From Thorsellia anophelis DSM 18579 (GTDB lineage Bacteria > Pseudomonadota > Gammaproteobacteria > Enterobacterales > Thorselliaceae): a DNA stretch of 64,000 bases. The notes under the pieces were generated by a model. The model searched no databases and had not been told where the DNA came from. It saw only the letters and a list, made by a program, of their open reading frames with translations. The stretch covers positions 1 to 64,000 of the forward strand of contig NZ_FOHV01000009.1 of NCBI RefSeq assembly GCF_900111395.1, written 5' to 3'. This document shows positions 9,053 to 19,414 of the stretch, one piece after another; position 1 is the stretch's first letter; every line of letters starts with the position of its first letter. A program made the position numbers and the translations under genes.

Positions 9053-11125
9053 TTAGTAATTATGCATAAAACGCTTATCTCTATGCAAGGATTGTAAGCT
9101 TGATACATCGACAATAAGTGCTACACTACCATCACCTAAAATTGTTGCTGCTGAAACACCTGGTACCTTTTTATAATTACTTTCAAGGTTTTTTACAACA
9201 ACTTGATGTTGACCAATCAATTGATCAACTAATAGAGCGTAACGTCTATTACCAGCTTGAATGATTACCACAATCCCTTCTGTAGGCTCCGGTTTAGCAT
9301 TTTTAACATCAAAAATTTGGTACAGTTCCACTAGTGGTAAGAATTCTCCACGGACCTGTAAAACTTTCTCGTCTCCTGCCATTGAATGAATATCTTCAGA
9401 CTGTGGCTGTAATGATTCCATTACAGAGCCTAATGGAAGAATAAATACTTCTTCTCCAACTTTTACAGACATCCCATCCAAAATTGCTAATGTTAAAGGC
9501 AGCAATATTTTAAATGATGTTCCTTTACCTTCAACTGTTTGAATTTCAATTTGCCCACCCATTTCTTGAATATTACGGCGAACAACGTCTAATCCCACAC
9601 CACGGCCGGAAACATCCGTGATTGTATCAGCAGTAGAAAATCCAGGGGCAAGAATCAGCATATTAACTTCTTCATCAGAAATGTTTTCTGGAATTTGCAT
9701 ACCTTGAGAAATCGCTTTTTTAAGAATTTTTTCACGATTTAAACCACCACCATCATCTTTCACTTCAATACAAATATTACCACCTTGGTGTTCTGCCGAT
9801 AATGTTAGGATACCTAATTCAGGTTTTCCTTTTGATGCTCTAACTTCAGGTGACTCAATACCGTGATCAACGCTATTTCTAACTAAATGCGTTAAAGGAT
9901 CAATAATTCTTTCAATTAAACTTTTGTCTAATTCTGTTGAGCTACCTTGTAAAACAAGTTCAATTCTTTTATTTAATCTAGCTGCTAAATCTCTAACTTG
10001 TCTTGGGAATCGACTAAACACATATTCCATAGGCATCATTCGAATAGACATGACAGATTCTTGTAAATCTCTAGCATTTCTTTGTAATTGAGTCATACTA
10101 GATAACAACTCTCCATGTTGAACAGGATCTAAAAGGTCAGATCTTTGTGCAAGCATTGATTGAGTAATAACTAATTCTCCTACAAGATTAATAATTTGGT
10201 CAACTTTTTCAACAGCTACGCGGATACTGGTTAATTCTGAATTTTTAACTGGTGAATTTTTAGCAGTATTAGCTTTTGCAGTCGCTGTTGTTTTTTCAGT
10301 TTCATCAGAAATGCTAGGTTTTACTGGTGCTTCTTTAACTTGTTTTTCTACTACAGGTGCTGCTTTATCATTAGCAAGAGTTTCTGAAACAGTTGATGCT
10401 TGATTAACTGTATTAGATTCAATAATAGTTATTTGCTTTTCATCTATAACAAAACATAAAACTGCAACTATATCGTCTTTAGGAACAACGGTCTCAAGAT
10501 GTACAACAAGTTTTTTGTCTATTTTTTCTTGATTAACGATTTTCCCTAAATTCCCAAGCTCTTCAATTAAAATAGATTCATCTTCATTCGAAATATTAAG
10601 TAATTCAATACGTATTGCAGATGAACTAATATTTTCGGTTGATTCTGCTTCTGGTAATTTTGATACTTCTTGTTCTTCAATGTTAGATTCTACAGCTTTA
10701 GGAGTTTCAACATTTGAAGTTTCAGATGTTTTCAGACTACTTTCAGCAAGGGCTTTTAATCTATCACAGATTATCTTAAATGTTTCTTGATCTTGCTCTT
10801 GACTATTTTTATAAGCATCGAGTTGTTCTTGCATAATATCTTTAGTTTCCAAGAATAAATTAACAATATCAGTATTAAGGGTTAGCTGCTGTCTTCTAGC
10901 ACCATCAAGAAGATTTTCAAAAATATGGGTAGTTTCTTGTAGAACTGTGAAACCAAACGTAGCAGCACCACCTTTAATAGAATGTGCAGCTCTAAAAATA
11001 GCATTGAGTTGTTCAATATCTGGATCTTCAGGATCAAGCATTAAAAGATGCTGTTCCATATCAGCAATCAATTCATCAGCTTCATCAAAGAATGTTTGAT
11101 AAAAAGCACTTATATCCATACTCAC
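9053..11125 (-). CDS. cheA: chemotaxis histidine kinase CheA
   Basis: 690 aa. The P1 domain carries the phospho-accepting H48 (AAHSIKGGA). A long Glu/Ser/Thr-rich region includes P2. P3 dimerisation begins near TSIRVAVEKVDQIINLVGEL. The P4 kinase domain has an N box (HLVRNSVDHGIES) and G boxes (VKDDGGGL, GRGVGLDVVRRNI). The C-terminal P5 domain is CheW-like. CheA phosphorylates CheY and CheB in response to receptors. All key residues look intact. It is somewhat longer than the E. coli protein (654), mostly in the linkers. Confidence 0.97.
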   Translation of the reverse strand: MSMDISAFYQTFFDEADELIADMEQHLLMLDPEDPDIEQLNAIFRAAHSIKGGAATFGFTVLQETTHIFENLLDGARRQQLTLNTDIVNLFLETKDIMQEQLDAYKNSQEQDQETFKIICDRLKALAESSLKTSETSNVETPKAVESNIEEQEVSKLPEAESTENISSSAIRIELLNISNEDESILIEELGNLGKIVNQEKIDKKLVVHLETVVPKDDIVAVLCFVIDEKQITIIESNTVNQASTVSETLANDKAAPVVEKQVKEAPVKPSISDETEKTTATAKANTAKNSPVKNSELTSIRVAVEKVDQIINLVGELVITQSMLAQRSDLLDPVQHGELLSSMTQLQRNARDLQESVMSIRMMPMEYVFSRFPRQVRDLAARLNKRIELVLQGSSTELDKSLIERIIDPLTHLVRNSVDHGIESPEVRASKGKPELGILTLSAEHQGGNICIEVKDDGGGLNREKILKKAISQGMQIPENISDEEVNMLILAPGFSTADTITDVSGRGVGLDVVRRNIQEMGGQIEIQTVEGKGTSFKILLPLTLAILDGMSVKVGEEVFILPLGSVMESLQPQSEDIHSMAGDEKVLQVRGEFLPLVELYQIFDVKNAKPEPTEGIVVIIQAGNRRYALLVDQLIGQHQVVVKNLESNYKKVPGVSAATILGDGSVALIVDVSSLQSLHRDKRFMHNY

Positions 11126-11245
11126 TGGCTACCACCTTTTGCAAGAGTTAAATAAATTTATTCAAATTTAAAAAGCTATCTTTTTATATCTGATGTTTAA
11201 ATACTTAAAAAATCTAACCATTAACTTACTAAGTTAAGCTTAACA

Positions 11246-12190
11246 CTAATCCAACGTAATTTTATTTTGAGTACCTTGTTGGTTTTCATACTCAATATTT
11301 TCTTGAGCTTGTTTGTTCAAAATAATGATACTTATTCGTCTGTTGGCTGGATCCGAACTATTTAATGGATTTAGGTTCATTGTATCAGCCATACCAACTA
11401 TTCTGAGTAATTTCCCAGTTGACAAACCACCAGCCATTAGCTCCCTACGAGATGCATTTGCTCTATCAGCAGAAAGTTCCCAGTTGCTATATCCAAGATC
11501 GCCTCTTGCAAACTGGTAATCATCTGTATGTCCAGCCAAACTAATTTTATTAGGCACTGCATTAATAATTGGTGCTAGTGCTCTTAATACATCCCGCATA
11601 TAAGGTTCAACAACATCACTTCCACGTTGAAACATAGGTCTATTTTGACTATCTACAATTTGAATTCTTAATCCTTGATCGACTAATTCAATCAACAACT
11701 GTGGTTGTAGTTCTCTCAATCTTGGGTCAATTCTAATTGCTTGTTGTAAGTCTGATTGTAATTGCTCTAACCTTAATTGTTCTAACCTTGCTTCAGCTTT
11801 AGCTTTATCATTTTGATTTTTACCAGATATATTCTGTTTAAAATCTTCTTGCTTATTTTTTGTAGCATTTTCAACTTGTGTAGTCGAACTTAGAGTGCGT
11901 CTTACTACACCTTCAGTTTGGGTTGCATCTTGTCCGCCACCTGGAATAACACTGTCATCTGTACTACTTTTTTCGCCTCCAGTAACTGAAACCTTTAAAG
12001 GTGTACGAAAATACTCTGCTATTTTAGTTAATTGCTGAGGACTCGCTACAGCAATTAACCACATCACTAAAAAGAAGGCCATCATGGCTGTAAAAAAGTC
12101 AGCTAGAGCAATTTTCCAACTCCCACCATGGTGACCGCCATGGCCACCACCTTTCTTTTTCTTGATTATTATGGGTTTATGTTGTTTCAT
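11246..12190 (-). CDS. motB: flagellar stator protein MotB
   Basis: 314 aa. The N-terminus is Lys/Gly/His-rich (KKKKGGGHGGHHGG), followed by one membrane helix with the proton-carrying Asp at residue 31 (ALADFFTAMMAFFLVMW). The C-terminal half is an OmpA-like peptidoglycan-binding domain (ISLAGHTDDYQF, NWELSADRANASRR). MotB anchors the MotA4B2 proton channel to the cell wall. It follows motA by 12 bp. Confidence 0.97.
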   Translation of the reverse strand: MKQHKPIIIKKKKGGGHGGHHGGSWKIALADFFTAMMAFFLVMWLIAVASPQQLTKIAEYFRTPLKVSVTGGEKSSTDDSVIPGGGQDATQTEGVVRRTLSSTTQVENATKNKQEDFKQNISGKNQNDKAKAEARLEQLRLEQLQSDLQQAIRIDPRLRELQPQLLIELVDQGLRIQIVDSQNRPMFQRGSDVVEPYMRDVLRALAPIINAVPNKISLAGHTDDYQFARGDLGYSNWELSADRANASRRELMAGGLSTGKLLRIVGMADTMNLNPLNSSDPANRRISIIILNKQAQENIEYENQQGTQNKITLD

Positions 12191-12202
12191 ATCTTAATTA
12201 TT

Positions 12203-13078
12203 TTATTGTGCCTTTGTGGAAGATGCTTTTACTTGCCTTATATGATCTTCTAGTTGTGTGAAGGTTGGTCTTTCAGTGCTATAAAGCGTTTTACGACCAA
12301 ATTCAACTGCGATTTGTGGCGCATAACCATTCAAACTTGCCAATAAAATAACTTTTATGCATTGATATACTTTAGCATGTTCAGCATTTCGTTGTCTCAA
12401 TATAGATGCTAATGGTGCTACATACCCATATGCTAATAAAATCCCTAAAAATGTACCTACCATTGCATGTGCGATAAGTAAGCCTAATTCTTCTGGAGGT
12501 AAATCTGCCGAACCAAGTGCTTTAATTACCCCTAACACTGCTGCTACGATACCAAAAGCTGGCAAACCATCCCCTACAGTCTGATATGTTGTAGCAGGAA
12601 TATCTGCTTCATGCTCATGTGTTTCAATTTCTTCATCCATAAGCGCTTCTATCTCAAAGGCGCTCATATTACCACTTACCATTAATCTTAGGTAATCTGT
12701 AATAAATTCTATAATTTCATGGTTTGCTAAAAGTTTAGGGTACGCAGAAAAAATTTCACTTTCATTTGGTGAGTCAATATCAGACTCTAATGACAACATT
12801 CCTTGTTGTCTTGCTTTTGAAAGAATCAAAAACAGAACTGAAATAACATCTAAGAAAAGAGCCTTATCGTACTTTGATGATTTTAGTACAGCAGGAACAG
12901 CTTTTAAACTTGCTTTAAGCGACTTACCTGTATTAGCAATCATCATAGCACCAACTGCTGCACCACCAATTATTAATAGTTCAAGAGGCTGATTAAGTGC
13001 ACCTAAATGTCCACCAGCCAATACAAATCCGCCTAATACGGAAAAAGTTACTACTAAATAGCCTATGATTATTAACAC
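12203..13078 (-). CDS. motA: flagellar stator protein MotA
   Basis: 291 aa, four membrane segments. The start (MLIIIGYLVVTFSVLGGFV) and the conserved stretch HAMVGTFLGILLAYGYVAPL match enteric MotA closely. The start codon is GTG with an AAAGGGA ribosome-binding site. MotA forms the rotating part of the stator and transmits torque to FliG. It is the first gene of the operon; flhDC, which precedes motA in E. coli, is not here. Confidence 0.97.
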   Translation of the reverse strand: MLIIIGYLVVTFSVLGGFVLAGGHLGALNQPLELLIIGGAAVGAMMIANTGKSLKASLKAVPAVLKSSKYDKALFLDVISVLFLILSKARQQGMLSLESDIDSPNESEIFSAYPKLLANHEIIEFITDYLRLMVSGNMSAFEIEALMDEEIETHEHEADIPATTYQTVGDGLPAFGIVAAVLGVIKALGSADLPPEELGLLIAHAMVGTFLGILLAYGYVAPLASILRQRNAEHAKVYQCIKVILLASLNGYAPQIAVEFGRKTLYSTERPTFTQLEDHIRQVKASSTKAQ

Positions 13079-13456
13079 AATAGTTCCCTTTATCTTATTG
13101 ATTTAACTGATAGGTATACTCACTACAATCTATATAACTTAATACCTTTACGTTTCTATGTTAAGTATAAGAGCTAACGCGTAAAAATAACAGTATGAAT
13201 TCGCTATTTTTTTACAAACTAGCAAATTTGATTTTTTTAGAAACAGTTTTCAACTCTAAAAAATCTTTTTTTCAATAAATCATACCGTTAAAAAGCGTTT
13301 TACCCCTACAATTTATTACATTTCTTACTAAAAATAAACCTTTTCACGCAATTAAAAAAAATATTTTTATTAAGTAATTGATTTTTAAAAATCAAATTTT
13401 GTCATATTAGATCGCAAAATGTAAATTAACTTACATAATCAGGTTATTTCTTCAGA
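13079..13456. other. 378-bp intergenic stretch upstream of motA
   Basis: Very AT-rich and without a coding frame. It should hold the promoter for the whole leftward mot-che-flh operon. I looked for a sigma-28 type box (TAAA...GCCGATAA) and found no convincing match, so the controlling sigma factor is not readable here. Confidence 0.5.
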
Positions 13457-14038
13457 CTACTTAATTAATTTTATCAATTCATCCAGAGATGTAATGTGAG
13501 CAGTAACAATTTTTTCATAACTTTCAAGTTTAGGTGTTTTTACCTCATGTAATCGATTATAATTTTTTTGTTCCTCCCATTGTATTAAGTATCTATCATT
13601 GATACCTGCCTCAAACGCAGCAACTAAATCATCTATCTTATCCCCTACCATTATTGATTTTGAAAGATCAATCTCAAGTTCAGCGGCTGCATCTAGCAAC
13701 ATACCTGGCTTAGGCTTTCTACAATCACATGACAAGCAATATTCATCTATTAATGAATCTTTATGATGCGGGCAATAATATATACCATCTAAATTCACAC
13801 CTCTATCCGCTAAAGACCAATCCATCCACTCTGTCAATTGTATAAAATCTGATTCAGAAAATAACCCTCTCGCAATTCCCGATTGATTGGTAACTAATAC
13901 CAGCAAATAATCCATTTCTTGCAATTTTTTTAAGCTATCTATCACACCATCAAAAAATTTAAAATCATCAATTTTATGGACGTATCCCTTATCCAAATTA
14001 AGCGTACCATCTCGGTCTAAAAAAATTGCTGGTTTCAT
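13457..14038 (-). CDS. gmhB: D-glycero-beta-D-manno-heptose 1,7-bisphosphate 7-phosphatase (HAD family)
   Basis: 193 aa. The HAD motif [15 protein letters not shown] at residues 6-20 supplies the nucleophile Asp pair. A Zn-binding loop [18 protein letters not shown] (about residues 92-109) and RKPKPGML are diagnostic of the GmhB/histidinol-phosphatase HAD subgroup. GmhB removes the 7-phosphate during ADP-heptose synthesis for the LPS inner core. HisB-type phosphatase is a close relative, but the stand-alone size and Cys pattern fit GmhB. Confidence 0.87.
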   Translation of the reverse strand: MKPAIFLDRDGTLNLDKGYVHKIDDFKFFDGVIDSLKKLQEMDYLLVLVTNQSGIARGLFSESDFIQLTEWMDWSLADRGVNLDGIYYCPHHKDSLIDEYCLSCDCRKPKPGMLLDAAAELEIDLSKSIMVGDKIDDLVAAFEAGINDRYLIQWEEQKNYNRLHEVKTPKLESYEKIVTAHITSLDELIKLIK

Positions 14039-14072
14039 ACCACATTGCCTCTTACTTTTATTTAAAGATTAC

Positions 14073-14834
14073 CTACAAATCCATCTTATAGTTTTGTAGC
14101 TTATTCATTACAGCTTGCCAATCAGCTTCAATTTTATATTCTGCTTCAACTGATATTTTTTCATGAGTGATTGGGTGAATAAAACTCATACTAGATGCAT
14201 GTAGCATTAATCGTTTAAGCTTAAAATATTCGCTAAACGCCCTATTTTGCTTCAAATCACCATGGGCTGTATCACCTATAATTGGGTGTCTTAAGTGCCT
14301 TAAATGTCGTCTTAATTGGTGTTTACGTCCCGTTTTTGGCGATAGCTCAATCAGAGAATAGCGTGTTGTATCATACTTGGCATTTGGAATTGGAACTTCA
14401 TACCTGTGAAGTGGTTTATAATGTGTAATTGCAATTTGTGGATCTTTTTCGGAATCAGAAAATTTATCGGCTATTTTATCTTTTATTACTTTTAAAGGAT
14501 AATCAATTGTACCTGAATCGTGAATAAATCCCCTGATAATTGCGTGATATGTTTTTTCAATTTCTTGATTTTCAAATTGCTTCGATAAATGATTTGCAAC
14601 ATCTGGATTTAACCCCATGATAAGTAAACCAGATGTAGGTTTATCAAGACGGTGGATTGGGAATACGTGTTGTCCTATTTGATTTCTTAATTGTAGCATT
14701 AAAATCTTATTTTCTTTTGTATCTAGCCAACTCCTGTGTACTAGCCATCCTGTGGGCTTATTGACAACTACAATATAATCGTCTTTATATGCTATTGGAA
14801 TAGTTACTGTTAACTCAACATTATGATTGTTCAT
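14073..14834 (-). CDS. truC: tRNA pseudouridine(65) synthase TruC
   Basis: 253 aa, RluA-family pseudouridine synthase. The catalytic motif HRLDKPTSGLLIMGL near residue 58 contains the nucleophile Asp, and SPKTGRKHQLRRHLRHLRHP is the conserved RNA-binding segment. TruC modifies U65 in tRNAs. Its start overlaps the yqcC end by 14 bp, and the order syd-yqcC-truC matches enterics, which favours TruC over RluA/RluC paralogues. Confidence 0.93.
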   Translation of the reverse strand: MNNHNVELTVTIPIAYKDDYIVVVNKPTGWLVHRSWLDTKENKILMLQLRNQIGQHVFPIHRLDKPTSGLLIMGLNPDVANHLSKQFENQEIEKTYHAIIRGFIHDSGTIDYPLKVIKDKIADKFSDSEKDPQIAITHYKPLHRYEVPIPNAKYDTTRYSLIELSPKTGRKHQLRRHLRHLRHPIIGDTAHGDLKQNRAFSEYFKLKRLMLHASSMSFIHPITHEKISVEAEYKIEADWQAVMNKLQNYKMDL

Positions 14835-15147
14835 TGATCATTCCATCCATTACCTGTAATGTTTTGATCAGCTCCTCTTTATCTTTTTCATCTTTATATG
14901 ATTCTTCAAAATAATGAGATATTGAAAAGGGTTTAGGAATTGGTATTTGATTTGCCAGCAAGTCTTGCATTTTAGGTATAAATATCCATTGTAACCATTC
15001 TGATGGTGATAATTTATCAATACTAAACGGCTCTTTACTCATTAGATTTTCTTTAGACGGTTGAACTTCCATCCATAATCCTAACTTGCGAAGCTCATTT
15101 TCAATATCATATAATAACTTAATTAATTGGTTATTGATTTCATTCAT
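14821..15147 (-). CDS. yqcC: YqcC-family protein of unknown function
   Basis: 108 aa, helical. It carries the family block PLEWLQWVLIPRM in the form PSEWLQWIFIPKMQDLL followed by PIPKPFSISHYFEE. No enzymatic motif is known for the family. It lies between syd and truC with overlap at its 3' end, the conserved enteric arrangement, so it may act in the same process as truC or simply be co-expressed. Confidence 0.9.
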   Translation of the reverse strand: MNEINNQLIKLLYDIENELRKLGLWMEVQPSKENLMSKEPFSIDKLSPSEWLQWIFIPKMQDLLANQIPIPKPFSISHYFEESYKDEKDKEELIKTLQVMDGMINEQS

Positions 15148-15155
15148 ATTTTTTA

Positions 15156-15716
15156 TTATATATTTACATGAGGAGTTGATTGGTTTAAAAATGTAGCGAT
15201 ATCTGGTGCTAGCACAACTTGATTTTTTTTTGATAATCTATCAATCACAACATGACCTGTTAAATTACAACAACTTAACACATAATCATCATCAGAAGTT
15301 GTGCCAATAAAAACAGAGGGTTGCCTTTTTGCTTTTCTTTGTGAGACTAAATGACCAATTATATTTTCCTGTAATCGGATAAAATCATCTTCATTCCAAG
15401 CTTGTAATAATAAATATTCTTGTTCATTAAATACTATACTTATATTGCCTGAATACTGCGAGCCATAAAAATCATGAACTGAATTTTGGATCTTCATTTC
15501 CATTCCCCGCTCTACACCCTCGAGTTTAATGGTATTTCGGCGCTTATGGGGCAACCAGTATACTTCACTTTCATCATTGAATTTCTGTACACATGGAGAA
15601 TCCATGGAATCGTAAACCGTATTATAAGGATTAGAACCTACTTGTTCTTGCCATGCTACTATAAAACGATTTGTCAATTCCAATAGCGCAGAAGTTGTTT
15701 CATTTTCTTGTTTCAT
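15156..15716 (-). CDS. syd: SecY-interacting protein Syd
   Basis: 186 aa, close to the enteric Syd length of about 181. It aligns along its length with Syd, with blocks such as IQNSVHDFYGSQYSGNI, LLLQAWNEDDFIRLQENIIG and HLVSQRKAKRQPSVFI. Syd binds SecY at the membrane and is thought to check or disassemble faulty translocons. It has no membrane segment of its own. It heads the syd-yqcC-truC group, with 8 bp to yqcC. Confidence 0.93.
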   Translation of the reverse strand: MKQENETTSALLELTNRFIVAWQEQVGSNPYNTVYDSMDSPCVQKFNDESEVYWLPHKRRNTIKLEGVERGMEMKIQNSVHDFYGSQYSGNISIVFNEQEYLLLQAWNEDDFIRLQENIIGHLVSQRKAKRQPSVFIGTTSDDDYVLSCCNLTGHVVIDRLSKKNQVVLAPDIATFLNQSTPHVNI

Positions 15717-15753
15717 TTCAATTTCTCTATAATCAAATTCAGGCTAATTGCTT

Positions 15754-17262
15754 TTAAGTGCTTTGAGTACCACCTATAGTAATTGAATTTACTTTGATAG
15801 TAGGTTGTCCTACACCCACTGGCACACTCTGCCCATCTTTACCGCACACACCAACTCCAGGATCAAGAGCTAAATCGCGCCCAACCATTGAAATATCTTG
15901 CATAACTTCGATTCCTGAACCAATTAAGGTAGCCCCCTTAATTGGGTAAGTTATCTTTCCATTTTCAATCATATAAGCTTCCGAGGCTGTAAAAACAAAT
16001 TTTCCGGATGTAATATCTACTTGTCCTCCCGCAAAATTTGGTGCATAGATACCTTTATCTACACTTTCTATAATAGATTCAGGAGTAGACTCTCCTGGTA
16101 GCATATAAGTATTAGTCATTCTTGGCATAGGTAGATGAGCATAAGACTCCCTCCTACCGTTTCCGGTTGGTTTAGTCTTCATTAATCGCGCATTATGTTT
16201 ATCTTTCATATAGCGCTTTAAAATGCCATCTTCTATCAATACATTGTATTGTGTTGGTGTGCCTTCATCATCAATCGCTAGAGAGCCTCTTCTATCTGGA
16301 AGCGTACCATCATCTACAATTGTACATAATTTCGAACAAACTTGAGTGCCTAGCTTACCTGCAAAAACAGATGTTCCTTTCCTATTAAAATCACCTTCAA
16401 GCCCATGACCAACGGCCTCATGCAATAAAACACCTGGCCAACCTGCACCAAGAACAACTGGTAATTTACCTGCAGGTGCTGCTTTAGCTTTAAGATTGGT
16501 TGCTGCTATTCTGACGGCTTCATATGCATAATGTTCAGCAAATGTCATTTTAGTTCTCTTTTGGGCACTACCTTGTAATAAACCAAATGTAAAAACAACA
16601 TGGTTTGACATTGGATACTGTAAAAAATAATCAAATCCTTTTCTAGCCCCTCCACCACTTGAACCCCTTTCTCTTATTCCATTCTCTTCCATAAGAACAG
16701 ATACAGATAATCTAACCAAAGGTCTTATATCAGAGCTAAACGTTCCATCTGTAGCTGCTACTAATACTAATTCATACACCCCTGTAATACTTGCTGTTAC
16801 TTCCTTGACTCGGCTATCTGCATTTCTAGCAGTTTTATCAATTAGATGTAAAAGTGAAACTTTATCTTCTTGTGTAATACCGGTTAATGGGTTGATGTGC
16901 GCATAGCGGTATGGAGAATTTTGATGTTTTAATATCTTATTTTTAGGAGACGATTGAACTTGTGATATGGTTCGAGCTGCAAGAATTGATTGGCAAATTT
17001 TCCCATCAGAGATCAAGTCCGTATAAGCAAACCCTGTTTTTTCACCTACAATTGCCCTAACACCAACACCTTGATCAATATGATAAGATGCCTCTTTAAT
17101 AATTTGATTTTCTAAAACCCAAGCTTCATGGTAACTTGATTGAAAAAATAAGTCACCATAATCTATATTTCTTTCACTAAGTAATGATAGGTATTGATTA
17201 AGAGATTCTGGTGTTAAATCATTCGCATATAAAAGCTCGTCAATTACTAAGGCTGTATCCAT
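15754..17262 (-). CDS. tldD: metalloprotease TldD
   Basis: 502 aa, slightly longer than E. coli TldD (481). The zinc site [11 protein letters not shown] (near residue 280) and the [20 protein letters not shown] C-terminal segment are typical. TldD works with TldE (PmbA) as a heterodimeric protease on unfolded peptides, including CcdA and microcin B17 in E. coli. tldE is not in this window. The gene stands 38 bp upstream of syd, so co-transcription is possible. Confidence 0.96.
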   Translation of the reverse strand: MDTALVIDELLYANDLTPESLNQYLSLLSERNIDYGDLFFQSSYHEAWVLENQIIKEASYHIDQGVGVRAIVGEKTGFAYTDLISDGKICQSILAARTISQVQSSPKNKILKHQNSPYRYAHINPLTGITQEDKVSLLHLIDKTARNADSRVKEVTASITGVYELVLVAATDGTFSSDIRPLVRLSVSVLMEENGIRERGSSGGGARKGFDYFLQYPMSNHVVFTFGLLQGSAQKRTKMTFAEHYAYEAVRIAATNLKAKAAPAGKLPVVLGAGWPGVLLHEAVGHGLEGDFNRKGTSVFAGKLGTQVCSKLCTIVDDGTLPDRRGSLAIDDEGTPTQYNVLIEDGILKRYMKDKHNARLMKTKPTGNGRRESYAHLPMPRMTNTYMLPGESTPESIIESVDKGIYAPNFAGGQVDITSGKFVFTASEAYMIENGKITYPIKGATLIGSGIEVMQDISMVGRDLALDPGVGVCGKDGQSVPVGVGQPTIKVNSITIGGTQST

Positions 17263-17324
17263 TTAATTCAATCCAAATTAATTTACACTCATTGATTTAT
17301 TGAATAGAGTTAATGTCAATAAAC

Positions 17325-17351
17325 TAAAAAACGGCACCATGATTGGCGCCG
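17325..17351 (-). terminator. intrinsic terminator after tktA
   Basis: Read leftward, CGGCGCC and GGTGCCG form a GC-rich stem (17332-17351, one G-U pair) with a 6-base loop, followed by six U (A-run 17326-17331 on the plus strand). It lies just beyond the tktA stop codon and before tldD, so tldD probably has its own promoter. Confidence 0.85.
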
Positions 17352-17383
17352 CCTATTTTAAGCTAACAAACTAAATAATTAAT

Positions 17384-19390
17384 CTATTTCAATAGATTAA
17401 TTGCTTTAGACACTACATTTTCAACGGTAAAACCAAATTCTTTAAACAATAAATCAGCAGGAGCTGATTCACCAAAAGTAGTCATGCCTACGATATCACC
17501 TTCAAGCCCAACATATTTATACCAAAAATCAGCTATTCCAGCTTCAATTGCTATACGTTTTGTTACAGAGCTAGGTAGAACAGATTCACGATACTCCGCA
17601 TCTTGTTTATCAAAAACATCAGTAGACGGCATTGAAACCACATTCACTTTGTACCCTTTATCTGTAATTGCTACAGCTGAATTAACAGCAAGTTCAACTT
17701 CTGAACCCGTAGCAATAATAATCAAATCTGGTACCGATCCACAATCTACTAACACATATGCTCCTTTATAGACATTTTGAAGTTGAACTTCATTTCGTTG
17801 CATTTGTGCTAAGTTTTGTCTTGAAAATATTAGTGAAGTTGGCCCATCTTTACGTTCAATCGCATATTGCCATGAAATTGCGGATTCTACTTGATCACAT
17901 GGTCTCCATGTACTCATGTTAGGTGTTAAGCGTAAGCTCGCCATTTGTTCAACTGGCTGGTGAGTAGGTCCATCTTCTCCTAACCCAATTGAATCATGCG
18001 TATAGACAAAAATAGACTGAATTTTCATTAGTGCAGCCATTCTGAGTGCATTTCTAGCATATTCCATGAACATCAAGAAGGTTGCACCATAAGGAACAAA
18101 ACCACCATGTAATGCGATGCCATTCATAATTGCGCTCATGCCAAATTCACGCACACCATAATGGATATAATTACCTGCTTTATCTTCATTAATAGGCTTA
18201 GAACCTGACCACATAGTTAAATTGCTTGGCGCTAAATCTGCTGATCCTCCTAAAAATTCAGGTAACACTTTACCGAATGCTTCAAGACTATTTTGTGATG
18301 CTTTTCTACTTGCTATTTTTGCTGGATTAGCTTGTAAATTATTGATGTATTCATTTGCATATGTTTTGAAGTTAGTAGGTAGCTCACCTTTCATTCTTCG
18401 CTTAAATTCTTTAGCTAAATCAGGATAAGCTTTTTCGTAAGCACTGAAAACTTCTTGCCATTGTTGTTCGAGTTTCGAACCCTTTTCTTTGGCATTCCAA
18501 GCCGCATAAACTTCCTCTGGAATTTCAAACTTAGGATAATGCCACCCCAATTTCTCACGCGTAGCAACAATTTCAGACTCTCCTAGAGGAGCTCCATGAC
18601 TATCCTCTTTACCTTGTTTATTAGGTGAACCAAATCCTATGATTGTTTTACAAATAATTAGCGTTGGCTTTTCAGTTTCAGATTGTGCTTCTTTTATAGC
18701 ATGAGCAATTTCTGACGGGTTATGTCCATCAATACCACGTATAACCTGCCAGCCATATGATTCGAAACGAGTTGCAGTGTCATCAGTAAACCAGCCTTCA
18801 ACTTCACCATCAATTGAAATACCATTATCGTCATAAAGTGCTATAAGTTTGCCTAGTTTAAGTGTACCAGCAAGAGAACAAACCTCATGTGAAATTCCCT
18901 CCATCATACACCCATCACCTAAAAACACATAAGTGTTATGATCTACAATTTCATGTTGAGGTTTATTAAATTGAGCAGCAAGCGTTTTTTCTGCAATAGC
19001 AAAACCTACTGCATTTGCGATACCTTGTCCAAGTGGACCTGTTGTTGTTTCAATACCTGGAATATAACCATATTCAGGATGACCAGCAGTAGGAGAATGT
19101 AATTGTCTAAAATTTTTAATTTGATCAATTGTTAAATCATATCCAGATAAATGAAGTACACTATAAAGTAGCATTGAACCATGTCCGTTAGACAGGACAA
19201 ACCTATCTCTATTTTCCCATTTTGGATTATTTGGATTATGCTTTAAAAAATCACGCCATAGCACTTCAGCCATATCAGCCATTCCCATTGGTGCACCTGG
19301 GTGTCCTGAATTTGCTTGTTGAACTGCATCCATACTAAGTGCTCGAATGGCATTAGCATATAACTGACGGTTTTGGCCCTGATTTGACAT
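17384..19390 (-). CDS. tktA: transketolase
   Basis: 668 aa, the usual bacterial size. The thiamine diphosphate domain shows [18 protein letters not shown] (residues 28-45) and the cofactor-binding block [18 protein letters not shown] (about residues 155-172). The pyrimidine domain has [19 protein letters not shown]. The enzyme moves two-carbon units between sugars in the non-oxidative pentose phosphate pathway, and supplies heptose and aromatic precursors. Whether it is closer to TktA or TktB cannot be told from the sequence alone; the symbol follows the usual main enzyme. Confidence 0.95.
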   Translation of the reverse strand: MSNQGQNRQLYANAIRALSMDAVQQANSGHPGAPMGMADMAEVLWRDFLKHNPNNPKWENRDRFVLSNGHGSMLLYSVLHLSGYDLTIDQIKNFRQLHSPTAGHPEYGYIPGIETTTGPLGQGIANAVGFAIAEKTLAAQFNKPQHEIVDHNTYVFLGDGCMMEGISHEVCSLAGTLKLGKLIALYDDNGISIDGEVEGWFTDDTATRFESYGWQVIRGIDGHNPSEIAHAIKEAQSETEKPTLIICKTIIGFGSPNKQGKEDSHGAPLGESEIVATREKLGWHYPKFEIPEEVYAAWNAKEKGSKLEQQWQEVFSAYEKAYPDLAKEFKRRMKGELPTNFKTYANEYINNLQANPAKIASRKASQNSLEAFGKVLPEFLGGSADLAPSNLTMWSGSKPINEDKAGNYIHYGVREFGMSAIMNGIALHGGFVPYGATFLMFMEYARNALRMAALMKIQSIFVYTHDSIGLGEDGPTHQPVEQMASLRLTPNMSTWRPCDQVESAISWQYAIERKDGPTSLIFSRQNLAQMQRNEVQLQNVYKGAYVLVDCGSVPDLIIIATGSEVELAVNSAVAITDKGYKVNVVSMPSTDVFDKQDAEYRESVLPSSVTKRIAIEAGIADFWYKYVGLEGDIVGMTTFGESAPADLLFKEFGFTVENVVSKAINLLK

Positions 19391-19414
19391 AACATGCTCC
19401 TATTAAATTTAAAA

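Noticed and set aside
13079-13456. Possible sigma-28 promoter before motA
   Set aside because: Several TAAA strings occur, but no GCCGATAA-like box at the right distance.
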